Shown here: one piece after another, positions 16,057 through 24,423 of the stretch
Position numbering within the stretch: position 1 is the first letter of the stretch
How the letters are laid out: each line of letters opens with the position of its first letter
Source of the DNA: Nitrospirota bacterium
GTDB taxonomy: Bacteria > Nitrospirota > 9FT-COMBO-42-15 > HDB-SIOI813
DNA length: 54,076 nt
Assembly: GCA_020846775.1 (NCBI GenBank)
Contig: JADLDG010000102.1
Coordinates: forward strand, 1-54,076
Direction: 5' to 3'
The notes under the pieces: model-generated
Databases searched by the model: none
What the model saw: the letters and a program-made list of their open reading frames with translations, nothing else
Told to the model about the DNA's origin: nothing
Made by a program: the position numbers and the translations under genes

Positions 16057-16719
16057 ATGAGGGAGATGAAAATAGCGCCTTCTATCCTGTCTGCGAACTT
16101 TGCCCAACTTGGTGAAGAACTCAGGAGGGTGGAGGATGCAGGGGCTGACTGGATACACGTGGATGTAATGGACGGGCATTTCGTTCCTAACATTACAATT
16201 GGACCATTTGTGGTCGAGGCCGTTAAAAAGGCGACATCTTTACCTCTTGATGTGCATCTGATGATAGAGAGGCCTGAGGGATACATATCTTCATTTGCCG
16301 ATGCGGGCGCTGATATAATTACAGTACATGTTGAGGCATGTACGCACCTCCACAGGACGATTCAGCAGATAAAAGAGTCCGGCAAGAAGGCTGGCGTGTC
16401 ATTGAACCCTTCAACACCTCTTGTTATGGTAGAGTGTGTCCTTGAAGACATTGACCTTCTGCTCATAATGTCTGTGAATCCCGGTTTCAGCGGTCAGAAG
16501 TTTATTCCGTTTTCCATGGAAAAGATAAGGGAGGCAAGGCGGATGCTCGACAAGATCGGTTCAAAGGCATATCTCGAGGTTGACGGCGGGATAAAACTTG
16601 ATAACATTGCAGAGATTGCAGCAGCGGGAGCTGATATGTTCGTTTCGGGCTCCGGGGTTTTCGGGACTCAGGATTATAAAATGACAATAGGGGAAATGAA
16701 GAAGAGGGTCAGTCTATAG
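16057..16719 (+). CDS. rpe: Ribulose-phosphate 3-epimerase
   Basis: Interconverts ribulose-5-phosphate and xylulose-5-phosphate in the pentose phosphate pathway. The 220-residue TIM barrel shows IAPSILSANFAQL, WIHVDVMDGHFVPNITIGP with metal His/Asp, LDVHLMIERPE, VHVEAC, LIMSVNPGFSGQKFI and EVDGGIKLDN. A GGGAGG site precedes the ATG. It ends 19 bp before pheS and is probably co-transcribed with it. Confidence 0.96.
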   Translation: MREMKIAPSILSANFAQLGEELRRVEDAGADWIHVDVMDGHFVPNITIGPFVVEAVKKATSLPLDVHLMIERPEGYISSFADAGADIITVHVEACTHLHRTIQQIKESGKKAGVSLNPSTPLVMVECVLEDIDLLLIMSVNPGFSGQKFIPFSMEKIREARRMLDKIGSKAYLEVDGGIKLDNIAEIAAAGADMFVSGSGVFGTQDYKMTIGEMKKRVSL

Positions 16720-16738
16720 TTCCTGCCTTAGGCATCAT

Positions 16739-18304
16739 ATGAATACAGAAGAGTTAAAAAATATAGTTGAAAGCCTTCACCCCCTTGAGCTGAAAATCCT
16801 CTTTGTCTTTGAAGCAGGAAAGTCCGTAGATGATAATATCCTGATCAATGAGGCGTCAATAGAGCAGTCTCAGAAGGATATGGCGATAGGGTGGCTGCTT
16901 GCCAAGGGGATACTTTCGGTTGCCGCAGAGACAGTTGAACGGTCTGTTGTCCTGACGGAAACAGGCGAGAGGTATTTTGATCTGAAGATACCTGAACTCC
17001 GCATCTTCCAATCCATCAAGGCAAATCCTGATTATTCCATGGCGGATGTTAAAGGGCGTGATGACATTGAGCCTGCTGAGATAAGTTCGGCAGTCGGTCT
17101 TCTTAAGGAAAAGGGGATAATAAAGATTGCAGCAGGCGGACGGCTGGAGCTGGATGATGAGTCATTGATATCTGAGTTTGATGAAATACAGCGGCTCATC
17201 AGTTTAGTCAGAGAAAAAGGGGAGATCAGCTTATCTGGCCTGCCTGAAAAAGAACAGACGATTATAGAGGGGTTGCACAGGAAGAGGGGTAAGTCCAAGG
17301 GTATTTTCAGGATAAATGAACAGGTCAACCGTTCATACGTACTGACGGACACAGGTATCAACATCCATGCAGCAGTGCTGGAGAAGGGGATCCCGGTTGA
17401 AGAAATAGCACAGTTAACCCCACAGATGTTGAAAGACGGTTCATGGGAGGGTAAATCATTCAGGAAATACAATATTACGCTTCCTCCACCAAGGATTACA
17501 CCCGGCAGGAAGCATCCTTACAGGGAATTTCTTGATAACGTAAAATACAAGCTTGTTGCGATGGGGTTTGAAGAGATGAGGGGAGGGCTTGTTGAGAATG
17601 AGTTCTGGAATATGGACGCCCTCTATATGCCCCAGTTCCATCCGGCAAGGGATATCCATGATGTCTATTATGTAAAGGAACCGGGATTATCAAAAGAGAT
17701 AGAAGAGCCATTCCGGACAAGGGTTTCAGAGGCACATTACTCAGGAGGCGAGACAGGTTCAAGGGGATGGAAGTATCACTTTGATATAGAAAAAGCAAAA
17801 CGGCTCATGCTCCGCAGTCAGGGGACAGCAGTTTCAGCAAGGACACTTGCACGCAGCCCGAAGAATCCGGGTAAATATTTTTCTATAGCACGCTGTTTCA
17901 GGTATGAGCAGGTGGACGCCACACATGCACAGGACTTCTTTCAGATAGAGGGGATTGTTATTGGTGAGGATATAAATTTCCGCACATTGTTAGGCCTCCT
18001 TGAATTATTTGCTTTGGAGGTTGCAAAGGCAAAGGAGATAGAATTCCTGCCTGCATATTTCCCTTTTACAGAGCCGTCTGTAGAGCTTCATGTTAAACAC
18101 CCTAAGCTCGGCTGGATGGAGCTTGGCGGTGCAGGTATCTTCAGGCCTGAGGTCACGATCCCGCTTGGAGTAGATGTCCCTGTAATAGCATGGGGGCTGG
18201 GCCTCGACAGGATGGCAATGGTAGCGCTGGAGATTCATGACATAAGAGACCTGTTCTCCGGCGACCTGGATATGATAAGGACTAAACGCGTGCAATGGAT
18301 ATAA
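16739..18304 (+). CDS. pheS: Phenylalanyl-tRNA synthetase alpha subunit, archaeal/eukaryal type
   Basis: Charges tRNA-Phe together with PheT. At 521 residues it is far longer than bacterial PheS (about 330-350). It has the archaeal/eukaryal build: winged-helix DNA/tRNA-binding domains over the first 240 or so residues (a first one with SIEQSQKDMAIGWLLAKGI, followed by similar KEKGIIKI segments), then the class II core. Core motifs are HPYREFLDNVKYKLVAMGFEEM, FWNMDALYMPQFHPARD, the archaeal-type SEAHYSGGETGSRGW insertion, TAVSARTLA, YEQVDATHAQDFFQIEGI and WGLGLDRMAM (motif 3). Bacterial homologues lack this arrangement; spirochaetes are the textbook bacterial exception. A family A repeat separates it from pheT. 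Confidence 0.95.
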   Translation: MNTEELKNIVESLHPLELKILFVFEAGKSVDDNILINEASIEQSQKDMAIGWLLAKGILSVAAETVERSVVLTETGERYFDLKIPELRIFQSIKANPDYSMADVKGRDDIEPAEISSAVGLLKEKGIIKIAAGGRLELDDESLISEFDEIQRLISLVREKGEISLSGLPEKEQTIIEGLHRKRGKSKGIFRINEQVNRSYVLTDTGINIHAAVLEKGIPVEEIAQLTPQMLKDGSWEGKSFRKYNITLPPPRITPGRKHPYREFLDNVKYKLVAMGFEEMRGGLVENEFWNMDALYMPQFHPARDIHDVYYVKEPGLSKEIEEPFRTRVSEAHYSGGETGSRGWKYHFDIEKAKRLMLRSQGTAVSARTLARSPKNPGKYFSIARCFRYEQVDATHAQDFFQIEGIVIGEDINFRTLLGLLELFALEVAKAKEIEFLPAYFPFTEPSVELHVKHPKLGWMELGGAGIFRPEVTIPLGVDVPVIAWGLGLDRMAMVALEIHDIRDLFSGDLDMIRTKRVQWI

Positions 18305-18315
18305 TCAGTTGAACC

Positions 18316-18428
18316 CCTCATGAGCCAGGGCTCACAATGGGGCATGAAAAATCCCCCTTAATCCCCCTTTTTCAAAGGGGGAAATCAGGTTCCCCCCTTT
18401 AGAAAAGGGGGGTAAGGGGGGATTTGAA
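18316..18428 (+). repeat. Family A palindromic element (copy 7)
   Basis: Between pheS and pheT on the plus strand, so inverted relative to the minus-strand copies but again sense with transcription. The TGAGCCAGGGCTCA hairpin comes first, then CCCCCTTTTTCAAAGGGGG, then CCCCCCTTTAGAAAAGGGGGG, ending GATTTGAAA. Confidence 0.88.
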
Positions 18429-18461
18429 ACTGGATTCTTGGATGAATCAGGAGTTTTTAAG

Positions 18462-20162
18462 TTGCCAACGATAAACATAAAAAAGAAAGACCTCGAAAAT
18501 CTTACAGGCATATCTTTTCCCCTTCATGAACTTGAACATCACCTCCAACTGGTTAAGGGAGAGCTGAAGGGTTACGATGAGGGGACGGATGAGCTGAAGA
18601 TTGAGTTAAGCGACAGCAACCGGCCTGACCTCTGGTGCTGTGAGGGGATTGCACGGCAGATTAAGGGGAAGCTCACAGGGGCATGGAGAGACTACGAGTT
18701 CTTTTACTCAGACGGGAGTGATAAGGCAGGAGAGATCATAGTATCCGGAGAGATGAAGGATATTCGTCCATATGTCGGCGGTTTTATTGCCACCGGAGTG
18801 ACAATAGATGATGAGATGCTGGTTCAGATGATCCAGACTCAGGAAAAGATATCAGAGATCTTTGGAAGCAAGAGGAAGAGGATATCAATCGGGATATACA
18901 GCCTCTCTAAGATAAACTTCCCGGTTCACTATAAGGCCATAGGGCCTGAGGACCTTAAATTTGTACCGCTTGGTTTTGATGAAGAGATGACCCCGAAGGA
19001 AATACTGGAGAAACACCCCAAGGGACAGGCATACAAAGATATATTAAGAGGTATGCAGAAATATCCAATACTGATTGACAGTAAGGGGAGTGTCCTATCA
19101 TTCCCGCCTGTTATCAACAGCCGGGAGGTTGGTGAGGTCAGGGCAGGGGATAGCGAGTTATTTATAGAAGTAACAGGTACAGATATGAGGCTAGTGTTAT
19201 TAGTCCTGAACGTCCTGTCCGTTAACGTCCATGACCGGGGGGCTAAGATAAGCAGGGTTGAAGTCAAGTATCCCTACGATACAGGATTTGGCAGTAATGT
19301 GAGTATCCCCTGTGATTTCGCAGATCATATATCACTTACAGTAAATAACGCTGAGAGGGTCATCGGTGAGAGACTGAGTCTGAAAGAGATCTCCTCTCTG
19401 CTTGATAGTTATAGTCATTGGGTCAAGAGGGAAGGAGAAACAGTCATGGTGACTCCACCTCCGTACAGGGATGATATTATGCACCCTGTTGACCTCTGCG
19501 AGGATATTGCCATCAGCCGTGGTTACGGTCATTTTAAACCTGTTATGCCGTCACAGATGACAGTAGGCTCCTTGTCAGAAATTGAAAAGTTCTCAGACAG
19601 GATCAGGGGATATATGGTCGGGGCAGGATTCCAGGAAATTATCTCTAACATATTAACATCCAAAGAAGACAACATGTATAAGATGGGGCTTGAGAATGAG
19701 AAGGTCATTGAGGTGGATAACATAATGTCACAGAGCTATTCAGTCCTGAGGCACTGGATCCTCCCGTCTTTATTACGTGCAGAATCAGCAAGCAGTGAGA
19801 GTTTCTATCCCCACAGGATATTTGAGGCAGGGGAGACAGCAGTCTATGATGAGTCAGAAAATTTATCAGCCCGAACAGCTATTATGTGTGCCGCCCTTAT
19901 CTCCCATCACACCGCTAATTTTTCTGAAGTCCATTCGATACTGGATACCCTTATGTATTATCTTCAGATGGACTACAGGCTGGTTCCCGGGGTCCATCCT
20001 TCATTTATCAACGGAAGGATGGGTTGGATACATGCCGGTGAAAATGTCATCGGTTTCATTGGTGAAATGCATCCAAAGGTTTTAACCGCATGGGACATTC
20101 ATGCGCCATGCAGCGCCTTTGAAATTGCCATTGATAAGATTCTTGCTTTATACCAGAATTGA
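18462..20162 (+). CDS. pheT: Phenylalanyl-tRNA synthetase beta subunit, archaeal/eukaryal type
   Basis: Partner of PheS. At about 566 residues it is much shorter than bacterial PheT (about 790-810) and lacks the N-terminal tRNA-binding EMAP-like domain and the C-terminal ferredoxin-like anticodon domain of that type. The start fits archaeal PheT ([16 protein letters not shown]). [20 protein letters not shown], the B3/B4 editing region ([13 protein letters not shown]-like stretch at about 160-180), the B5 segment and the C-terminal synthetase-like fold ([17 protein letters not shown]) follow. I chose the TTG at 18462, since CAGGAG lies about 8 nt upstream and the next residues match the family. 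A TTG at 18438 would add eight residues partly copied from the repeat. Confidence 0.93.
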   Translation: MPTINIKKKDLENLTGISFPLHELEHHLQLVKGELKGYDEGTDELKIELSDSNRPDLWCCEGIARQIKGKLTGAWRDYEFFYSDGSDKAGEIIVSGEMKDIRPYVGGFIATGVTIDDEMLVQMIQTQEKISEIFGSKRKRISIGIYSLSKINFPVHYKAIGPEDLKFVPLGFDEEMTPKEILEKHPKGQAYKDILRGMQKYPILIDSKGSVLSFPPVINSREVGEVRAGDSELFIEVTGTDMRLVLLVLNVLSVNVHDRGAKISRVEVKYPYDTGFGSNVSIPCDFADHISLTVNNAERVIGERLSLKEISSLLDSYSHWVKREGETVMVTPPPYRDDIMHPVDLCEDIAISRGYGHFKPVMPSQMTVGSLSEIEKFSDRIRGYMVGAGFQEIISNILTSKEDNMYKMGLENEKVIEVDNIMSQSYSVLRHWILPSLLRAESASSESFYPHRIFEAGETAVYDESENLSARTAIMCAALISHHTANFSEVHSILDTLMYYLQMDYRLVPGVHPSFINGRMGWIHAGENVIGFIGEMHPKVLTAWDIHAPCSAFEIAIDKILALYQN

Positions 20163-20164
20163 CA

Positions 20165-20311
20165 GTATTAAGCCACATACCGCCTGTTGTAATTTTGTGG
20201 TCTGTTATTGTGGCGACATTATTTTCAGCGGGTGTAGGGATATTCTTCGGAGTCTATCCTGCCTACAGGGCTGCCCGGCAAGATCCGATTACAGCCCTGA
20301 GGTATGAATAG
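20165..20311 (+). pseudogene. C-terminal remnant of a MacB/FtsX-type ABC transporter permease
   Basis: Immediately after the pheT stop an open frame without a start encodes about 48 residues ending in a stop. It holds a hydrophobic helix ([20 protein letters not shown]) and the tail [21 protein letters not shown], the hallmark C-terminus of MacB-like permeases (usual form PARKAARLDPIEALRYE). The rest of the gene is absent, and the upstream codons belong to pheT in another frame. It is a decayed stump and probably marks a recombination junction at pheT. Confidence 0.85.
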
Positions 20312-20322
20312 ATCCCTGCTGT

Positions 20323-20676
20323 TTACGCTACTTCTTTAACTGTCTGGGCTATCCTGGCAAATCCTGCCGGGTCATTCACTGCAATGTCAGCAAGCACTTT
20401 CCTGTCTAAATTTATATTTGCCTTCTTGAGGCCGCTGATAAACTTACTGTAAGAAAGCCCATGCAGCCTGATTGCTGCGTTTATCCTCGCAATCCAGAGG
20501 CCTCTGAAACTGCGTTTCTTTTGCCGTCTGTCCCGGTAGGCATAGCACAGGGCCCTGTCAACTGCCTCTGTGGCGCTTCTGTATAAACGGTGTCTGCCGC
20601 CCCAGTATCCCTTCGCCGCCTTCATCACCTTCTTACGGCGTTGTCTTGTCTTTGGTCCGCCTTTTGCGCGTGGCAT
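20323..20676 (-). CDS. rplT: 50S ribosomal protein L20
   Basis: Early-assembly protein of the large subunit. The 117-residue sequence is canonical: [48 protein letters not shown] and [13 protein letters not shown]. Last gene of thrS-infC-rpmI-rplT. In E. coli and Bacillus, L20 represses this operon by binding its mRNA; no such leader structure was traced here. Confidence 0.98.
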   Translation of the reverse strand: MPRAKGGPKTRQRRKKVMKAAKGYWGGRHRLYRSATEAVDRALCYAYRDRRQKKRSFRGLWIARINAAIRLHGLSYSKFISGLKKANINLDRKVLADIAVNDPAGFARIAQTVKEVA

Positions 20677-20706
20677 TGTTGTCTAACCTCCTTTTTACCT
20701 GAATTA

Positions 20707-20910
20707 CTATCCGTACGGTATTAGTTTCTTAACATTCCTCACATTACTCTCATGAACCATTGCTGCCTTCTTCAATGCCCTCTTTCTTCGAGAGGTCTTC
20801 TTTGTCAGCAAATGATTTCCTGATGCCCTGCTTCTTTTTATCTTGCCTGTTCCGGTAAGTTTAAAGCGCTTTGATGCGCCTTTGTGTGTCTTGAGCTTGG
20901 TTTTAGACAT
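20707..20910 (-). CDS. rpmI: 50S ribosomal protein L35
   Basis: A 67-residue basic protein with KLKTHKGASKRFKLTGTGKIKRSRA and a K/R-rich centre (TKKTSRRKRALKKA), standard for L35. Its ATG lies within the last codons of infC (8-nt overlap), so the two are translationally coupled, and rplT follows 30 bp downstream. Confidence 0.97.
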   Translation of the reverse strand: MSKTKLKTHKGASKRFKLTGTGKIKRSRASGNHLLTKKTSRRKRALKKAAMVHESNVRNVKKLIPYG

Positions 20911-21481
20911 CTTCCCTCCCTTCTGCCGTTATTACTGATTCCGTACCAGTGCCCTTTGACTTCTGTGCATCTGATCTGGGAGAGATGATCATAATCATAC
21001 TGTTTCCCTCCATCTTTGCCGGAACTTCAACTACACCTATATCCTTTACCCCGTCAGCAAATGATATCATTATTCCCTTTGCAGTCTCCCTGTATGCCAT
21101 TTCTCTTCCCCTGAAAGTAAGAGTCACCTTTGCCTTATTCTTATCCTCAAGGAATCTTCGGACATTTCGGATCTTTATCTCTATATCATGTTTGTCAGTA
21201 TAAGGTCTTACCTTTACCTCTTTAAGCTGCATACTGCGCTGGTGTTGTCTTGCGCCATGATGCTTCTTTGCAAGCTCGTATTTATATTTTCCAAAGTCCA
21301 TAATACGGCAGACAGGAGGTTTAGACGTAGGCGCTACCTCAACAAGATCCAGGCCGAATTCAACAGCCTTCTTAATGGCCTCGAACGTCGGTAGTATCCC
21401 GAGCTGTTCCCCCTCCGGGCCGATAACACGGACTTCTTTAATTCGAATTTCTCTGTTGACTCTTATACGTGGCTCTGCGAT
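20903..21481 (-). CDS. infC: Translation initiation factor IF-3, AUC start
   Basis: Binds the 30S subunit and checks the start codon and initiator tRNA. The first ATG (21301) would give only the linker and C-terminal domain. The frame continues upstream through the complete N-terminal domain (RVNREIRIKEVRVIGPEG, AVEFGLDLVEVAP, SKPPVCRIMDFGKYKYE) to an ATC at 21481. That codon lies 6 nt after AGGAGGTGA (21488-21496). infC is known for AUU/AUC/AUA starts used in autoregulation, so the ATC start is chosen, giving 192 residues. The C-terminus has about 18 extra, Ser/Thr/Glu-rich residues after the usual end. Confidence 0.95.
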   Translation of the reverse strand: MAEPRIRVNREIRIKEVRVIGPEGEQLGILPTFEAIKKAVEFGLDLVEVAPTSKPPVCRIMDFGKYKYELAKKHHGARQHQRSMQLKEVKVRPYTDKHDIEIKIRNVRRFLEDKNKAKVTLTFRGREMAYRETAKGIMISFADGVKDIGVVEVPAKMEGNSMIMIISPRSDAQKSKGTGTESVITAEGREDV

Positions 21482-21487
21482 ATTCCC

Positions 21488-21496
21488 TCACCTCCT
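21488..21496 (-). promoter_or_regulatory. Strong ribosome-binding site that fixes the infC AUC start
   Basis: On the minus strand AGGAGGTGA, a near-perfect match to the 16S rRNA tail, with a 6-nt spacer to ATC at 21479-21481. Confidence 0.85.
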
Positions 21497-21505
21497 CTCG
21501 TTAGA

Positions 21506-21651
21506 CACTGAAAAACGCGGGGTACCCATTGCTGCATGCAAATGCAATGGGTCGTGCGGCGTCAGGACTTTAATTTTGAGCTTCAACGTACAACATAGTA
21601 CGCCTCAGCTCAAAATTAAAGCCCTTCCTTGCACCTGGACATTTTTGAGTG
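21506..21651 (+). repeat. Family B element (full copy 4)
   Basis: Lies between thrS and infC. It holds hairpin 1 (ACCCATTGC 21524-21532 with GCAATGGGT 21544-21552), a conserved linker GTGCGGCGTCAGGA, and hairpin 2 with perfect 15-bp arms (21568-21582 and 21607-21621). The conserved CCTTCCTTGCACCTGGACAT tail follows. The outer ends CACTGAAAAA and TTTTTGAGTG are complementary apart from one base. Confidence 0.85.
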
Positions 21652-21662
21652 TCAACGGCCAG

Positions 21663-23519
21663 TCATGATTTCTGGTTAATTTCTTGTGTTACCCTGTTAA
21701 CTGCTTCTTCAAGCGGCAATGCCCCTATATCGCCTTCTTTTCTCATCCTTACTGCTATTGTGCGGGACTCTGCCTCCCTGCCGCCTATTATAAACATATA
21801 TGGAACTTTTTCCAACTGTGCTTCTCGTATCTTGTGTCCTATCTTTTCGTTTCGGCTGTCTACTTCCACCCGCACACCTTCACTGTTAAGTGAGTCCCTG
21901 ATCTCTTCAGCATATTCATTCTGTTTATCCGTTATCGGGAGTACCTTAACCTGTACAGGTGACAACCACAATGGAAATGCCCCGGCGTAATGCTCAATCA
22001 GTATACCAAAGAATCGCTCAATTGACCCCATCAGCGCCCTGTGTATCATAATCGGCTGATGCTGCTGGCCGTCTTCACCAACATAAGTCAGGGAGAATCT
22101 TTCAGGGAGATTAAAATCAACCTGAATTGTGGTGCACTGCCAGGCACGATCCAGTACATCCTTTATCTTGATATCTATCTTAGGGCCGTAAAAAACCCCT
22201 TCGCCCGGGTCTATCTGATAAGGGAGGCCCTTTAATTCAAGGGCGTTACGCAATGCATCTGTAGCCTTTTCCCAGTTATCAAGTGTCCCTACGTAATTCT
22301 CCGGCCTTGTTGACAGGTAGATGTCATACCTGTCAAAACCATACGTAGTCAGCAGATCAACTGTAAAATCCAGTATAGAGGTGATCTCATCCCGGATCTG
22401 ATCGGGCCTGCAGAATATATGTGCATCATCCTGTGTAAATCCCCTTACCCTCAAAAGGCCGTGTAAGACCCCTGACCTTTCATAACGGTATACAGTGCCG
22501 AGCTCAGCCCACCTTATAGGCATTTCCCGGTAACTATACATCTTCGATTTATAAATAGCTATATGGAACGGGCAGTTCATCGGTTTTAACTGGAAGTCCT
22601 GTCCCTCGACATCCATAGGCTTATACATGTTGGCCTGATAGAACTCCGTATGGCCGCTGGTCTTCCATAGATCCAGCTTTGCCACATGGGGCGTGTACAG
22701 GAGCTTGTATCCATGCCTGAGGTGTTCCTCTCTCCAGAAGTCTTCAATGGTCTTTCTTATTATTGCCCCATTGGGGTGCCATAATATGAGGCCCGAACCA
22801 ATGTCATCATGGATGCTGAAGAGTTCCAGTTCTTTACCGAGCTTCCGGTGATCCCTCTTTTTTATCTCTTCAAGTTTGCTGAGATAGCTGTCGAGGTCTG
22901 CCTGTTCCGGAAATGCCGTCCCATAAATGCGTTGAAGCATCCTGTTTTTTTCATCACCACGCCAGTATGCCCCGGCAGTTTGAAGGAGCTTAAATGATCT
23001 TATACGATTGGTAGACGGGATATGAGGTCCCCTGCACAAGTCTACGAAGCTGCCCTGCTTATAGCACGATACGGTCTTATCAGGTATCTCTCTGATTATC
23101 TCTACCTTGTAATTCTCACCCATATTTTCAAAGAGCGTGATGGCGTCTTCCTTAGACATCTCCATCCGGGAGATTGGTATGTTCTTGTCTGCCAGCCCCC
23201 TCATCTTCTTCTCTATCCTGATCAGGTCATCAGGCGTAAAAGTCTTGTCATAGTCAAAGTCGTAATAAAAGCCGTCTTCTATAGAAGGACCTATGGTTAC
23301 CCTGACTTCCGGATAGAGCTCCTTTACTGCCTGAGCCATGAGATGGCTTGTGCTGTGCCTGAGAATTTCCAGACCCTCAGGAGAAGAGGCAGTTATCCAC
23401 TCTATGTCGGAACCTTCAGATGCAGGCGTGTTTAAATCTACAGGCTGGCCGTTAATTTTTGCTGCAATTATCTCCAGGTTTTCATTGCCCCTGGCTTTTA
23501 AAATTTCTATTAGTGTCAT
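21663..23519 (-). CDS. thrS: Threonyl-tRNA synthetase
   Basis: Charges tRNA-Thr. It has a partial TGS domain (IIAAKINGQPVDLNTP), the editing domain with HSTSHLMAQAVKELYP, motif 2 RYERSGVLHGLLRVRGFTQDDAHIF, the zinc ligand Cys in LKPMNCPFH, and MIHRALMGSIERFFGILIEH before the anticodon domain. The start is uncertain. ATGs at 23519, 23540 and 23603 are all in frame without a clear ribosome site. I give 23519 because a promoter-like TTGACA/TAACAT lies just upstream. The TGS domain then lacks its usual first strand. The family B element separates it from infC. Confidence 0.94.
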   Translation of the reverse strand: MTLIEILKARGNENLEIIAAKINGQPVDLNTPASEGSDIEWITASSPEGLEILRHSTSHLMAQAVKELYPEVRVTIGPSIEDGFYYDFDYDKTFTPDDLIRIEKKMRGLADKNIPISRMEMSKEDAITLFENMGENYKVEIIREIPDKTVSCYKQGSFVDLCRGPHIPSTNRIRSFKLLQTAGAYWRGDEKNRMLQRIYGTAFPEQADLDSYLSKLEEIKKRDHRKLGKELELFSIHDDIGSGLILWHPNGAIIRKTIEDFWREEHLRHGYKLLYTPHVAKLDLWKTSGHTEFYQANMYKPMDVEGQDFQLKPMNCPFHIAIYKSKMYSYREMPIRWAELGTVYRYERSGVLHGLLRVRGFTQDDAHIFCRPDQIRDEITSILDFTVDLLTTYGFDRYDIYLSTRPENYVGTLDNWEKATDALRNALELKGLPYQIDPGEGVFYGPKIDIKIKDVLDRAWQCTTIQVDFNLPERFSLTYVGEDGQQHQPIMIHRALMGSIERFFGILIEHYAGAFPLWLSPVQVKVLPITDKQNEYAEEIRDSLNSEGVRVEVDSRNEKIGHKIREAQLEKVPYMFIIGGREAESRTIAVRMRKEGDIGALPLEEAVNRVTQEINQKS

Positions 23520-23538
23520 GACTTTACAAAGATTTGAC

Positions 23539-23567
23539 ATGTTATCATCTATATAAGGCAGTGTCAA
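23539..23567 (-). promoter_or_regulatory. Candidate promoter for thrS-infC-rpmI-rplT
   Basis: On the minus strand TTGACA (23567-23562), 17-bp spacer, TAACAT (23544-23539). The -35 is perfect; the -10 matches four of six. Confidence 0.35.
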
Positions 23568-23651
23568 GCCTGCGCTTTGGCCCGCTATCGGGCTGAAACA
23601 CATTGAAAAAACGATATTGATTGTTATAGAAACACTACTTATAATGCATGG

Positions 23652-24266
23652 ATGTTATCCCGCAGATTGTCGGTATGTTTTATGATTATATGCATTTTAT
23701 TGTCCTGGGAATGCATAGTACAGGCTGAGGAGCTTCTTATTGACCGGATAGCGGCAGTTGTAGGTGAAGAGATAATCACCTACAGCGATGTGAAGGTTGA
23801 ACTCATGCTGAATTTATACGACAAGGACGAAGAAAGTGCCCTGCAGGACCTGATTAACAGAAAACTCTATTTACAGGAGGCAGAGAAATTCAAGATAACA
23901 GAAGCTAAAGAAGACATTGAAAAGGTTCAGGGGAGGCTTAAGTCGGTCAGAGAATATTTGGCGGGAGAGCGTTATAAGGATTTCCTGAGAGAATACGGTC
24001 TTACGGAATCAGACGTTCTCAAGAGGTTGACAGATCAGGTTATGGCAGAGAAGTTTATTAAATTCAGGATAAACTTCTTCATCGTTATATCTGAGGAAGT
24101 GATAAAGGAATTCTATGAAAAAAATAGAGAAGAATTTGGAGAGCAGACTTACAGTGAGGTTCATGATCAGATAAAGATGCGGCTATTTAGTATAGAGTCA
24201 GAAAACCGTTTGAAAGAATACTCGGATGGTTTGAGGAAAAGGGCAGGGATTGTCATTATCAGGTAG
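23652..24266 (+). CDS. SurA N-terminal-domain periplasmic protein lacking PPIase domains
   Basis: A 204-residue exported protein with a signal peptide of about 25 residues ending VQA-EE. The first mature segment, IDRIAAVVGEEIITYSDVKVELML, followed by DLINRKLYLQEAEKFKI, is the SurA/PrsA N-terminal chaperone fold. SurA itself is about 430 residues with two parvulin domains; here no parvulin motif is present. A C-terminal helix region (EEVIKEFYEKNREEF and on) resembles the part that returns to the chaperone core in SurA. Likely an outer-membrane-protein or lipoprotein chaperone. Single gene, divergent from thrS, followed by tRNA-Ala on the other strand. Confidence 0.82.
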   Translation: MLSRRLSVCFMIICILLSWECIVQAEELLIDRIAAVVGEEIITYSDVKVELMLNLYDKDEESALQDLINRKLYLQEAEKFKITEAKEDIEKVQGRLKSVREYLAGERYKDFLREYGLTESDVLKRLTDQVMAEKFIKFRINFFIVISEEVIKEFYEKNREEFGEQTYSEVHDQIKMRLFSIESENRLKEYSDGLRKRAGIVIIR

Positions 24267-24279
24267 TCTTTGATTATCC

Positions 24280-24355
<76 letters not shown>

Positions 24356-24423
24356 ATGATCCAGTTCCTTACCCCGGCAATGTTACATTTATGCTTATTT
24401 GTTGTCAAGTATTGGATAGGTCT

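Noticed and set aside
18438-18461. TTG at 18438 as the pheT start
   Set aside because: It lies at the edge of a family A repeat and adds non-conserved residues; TTG at 18462 has a CAGGAG site and the family N-terminus.
23519-23603. 28-residue extension of ThrRS from ATG 23603
   Set aside because: No ribosome site, no family similarity, and a promoter-like sequence lies within it; kept only as an alternative.
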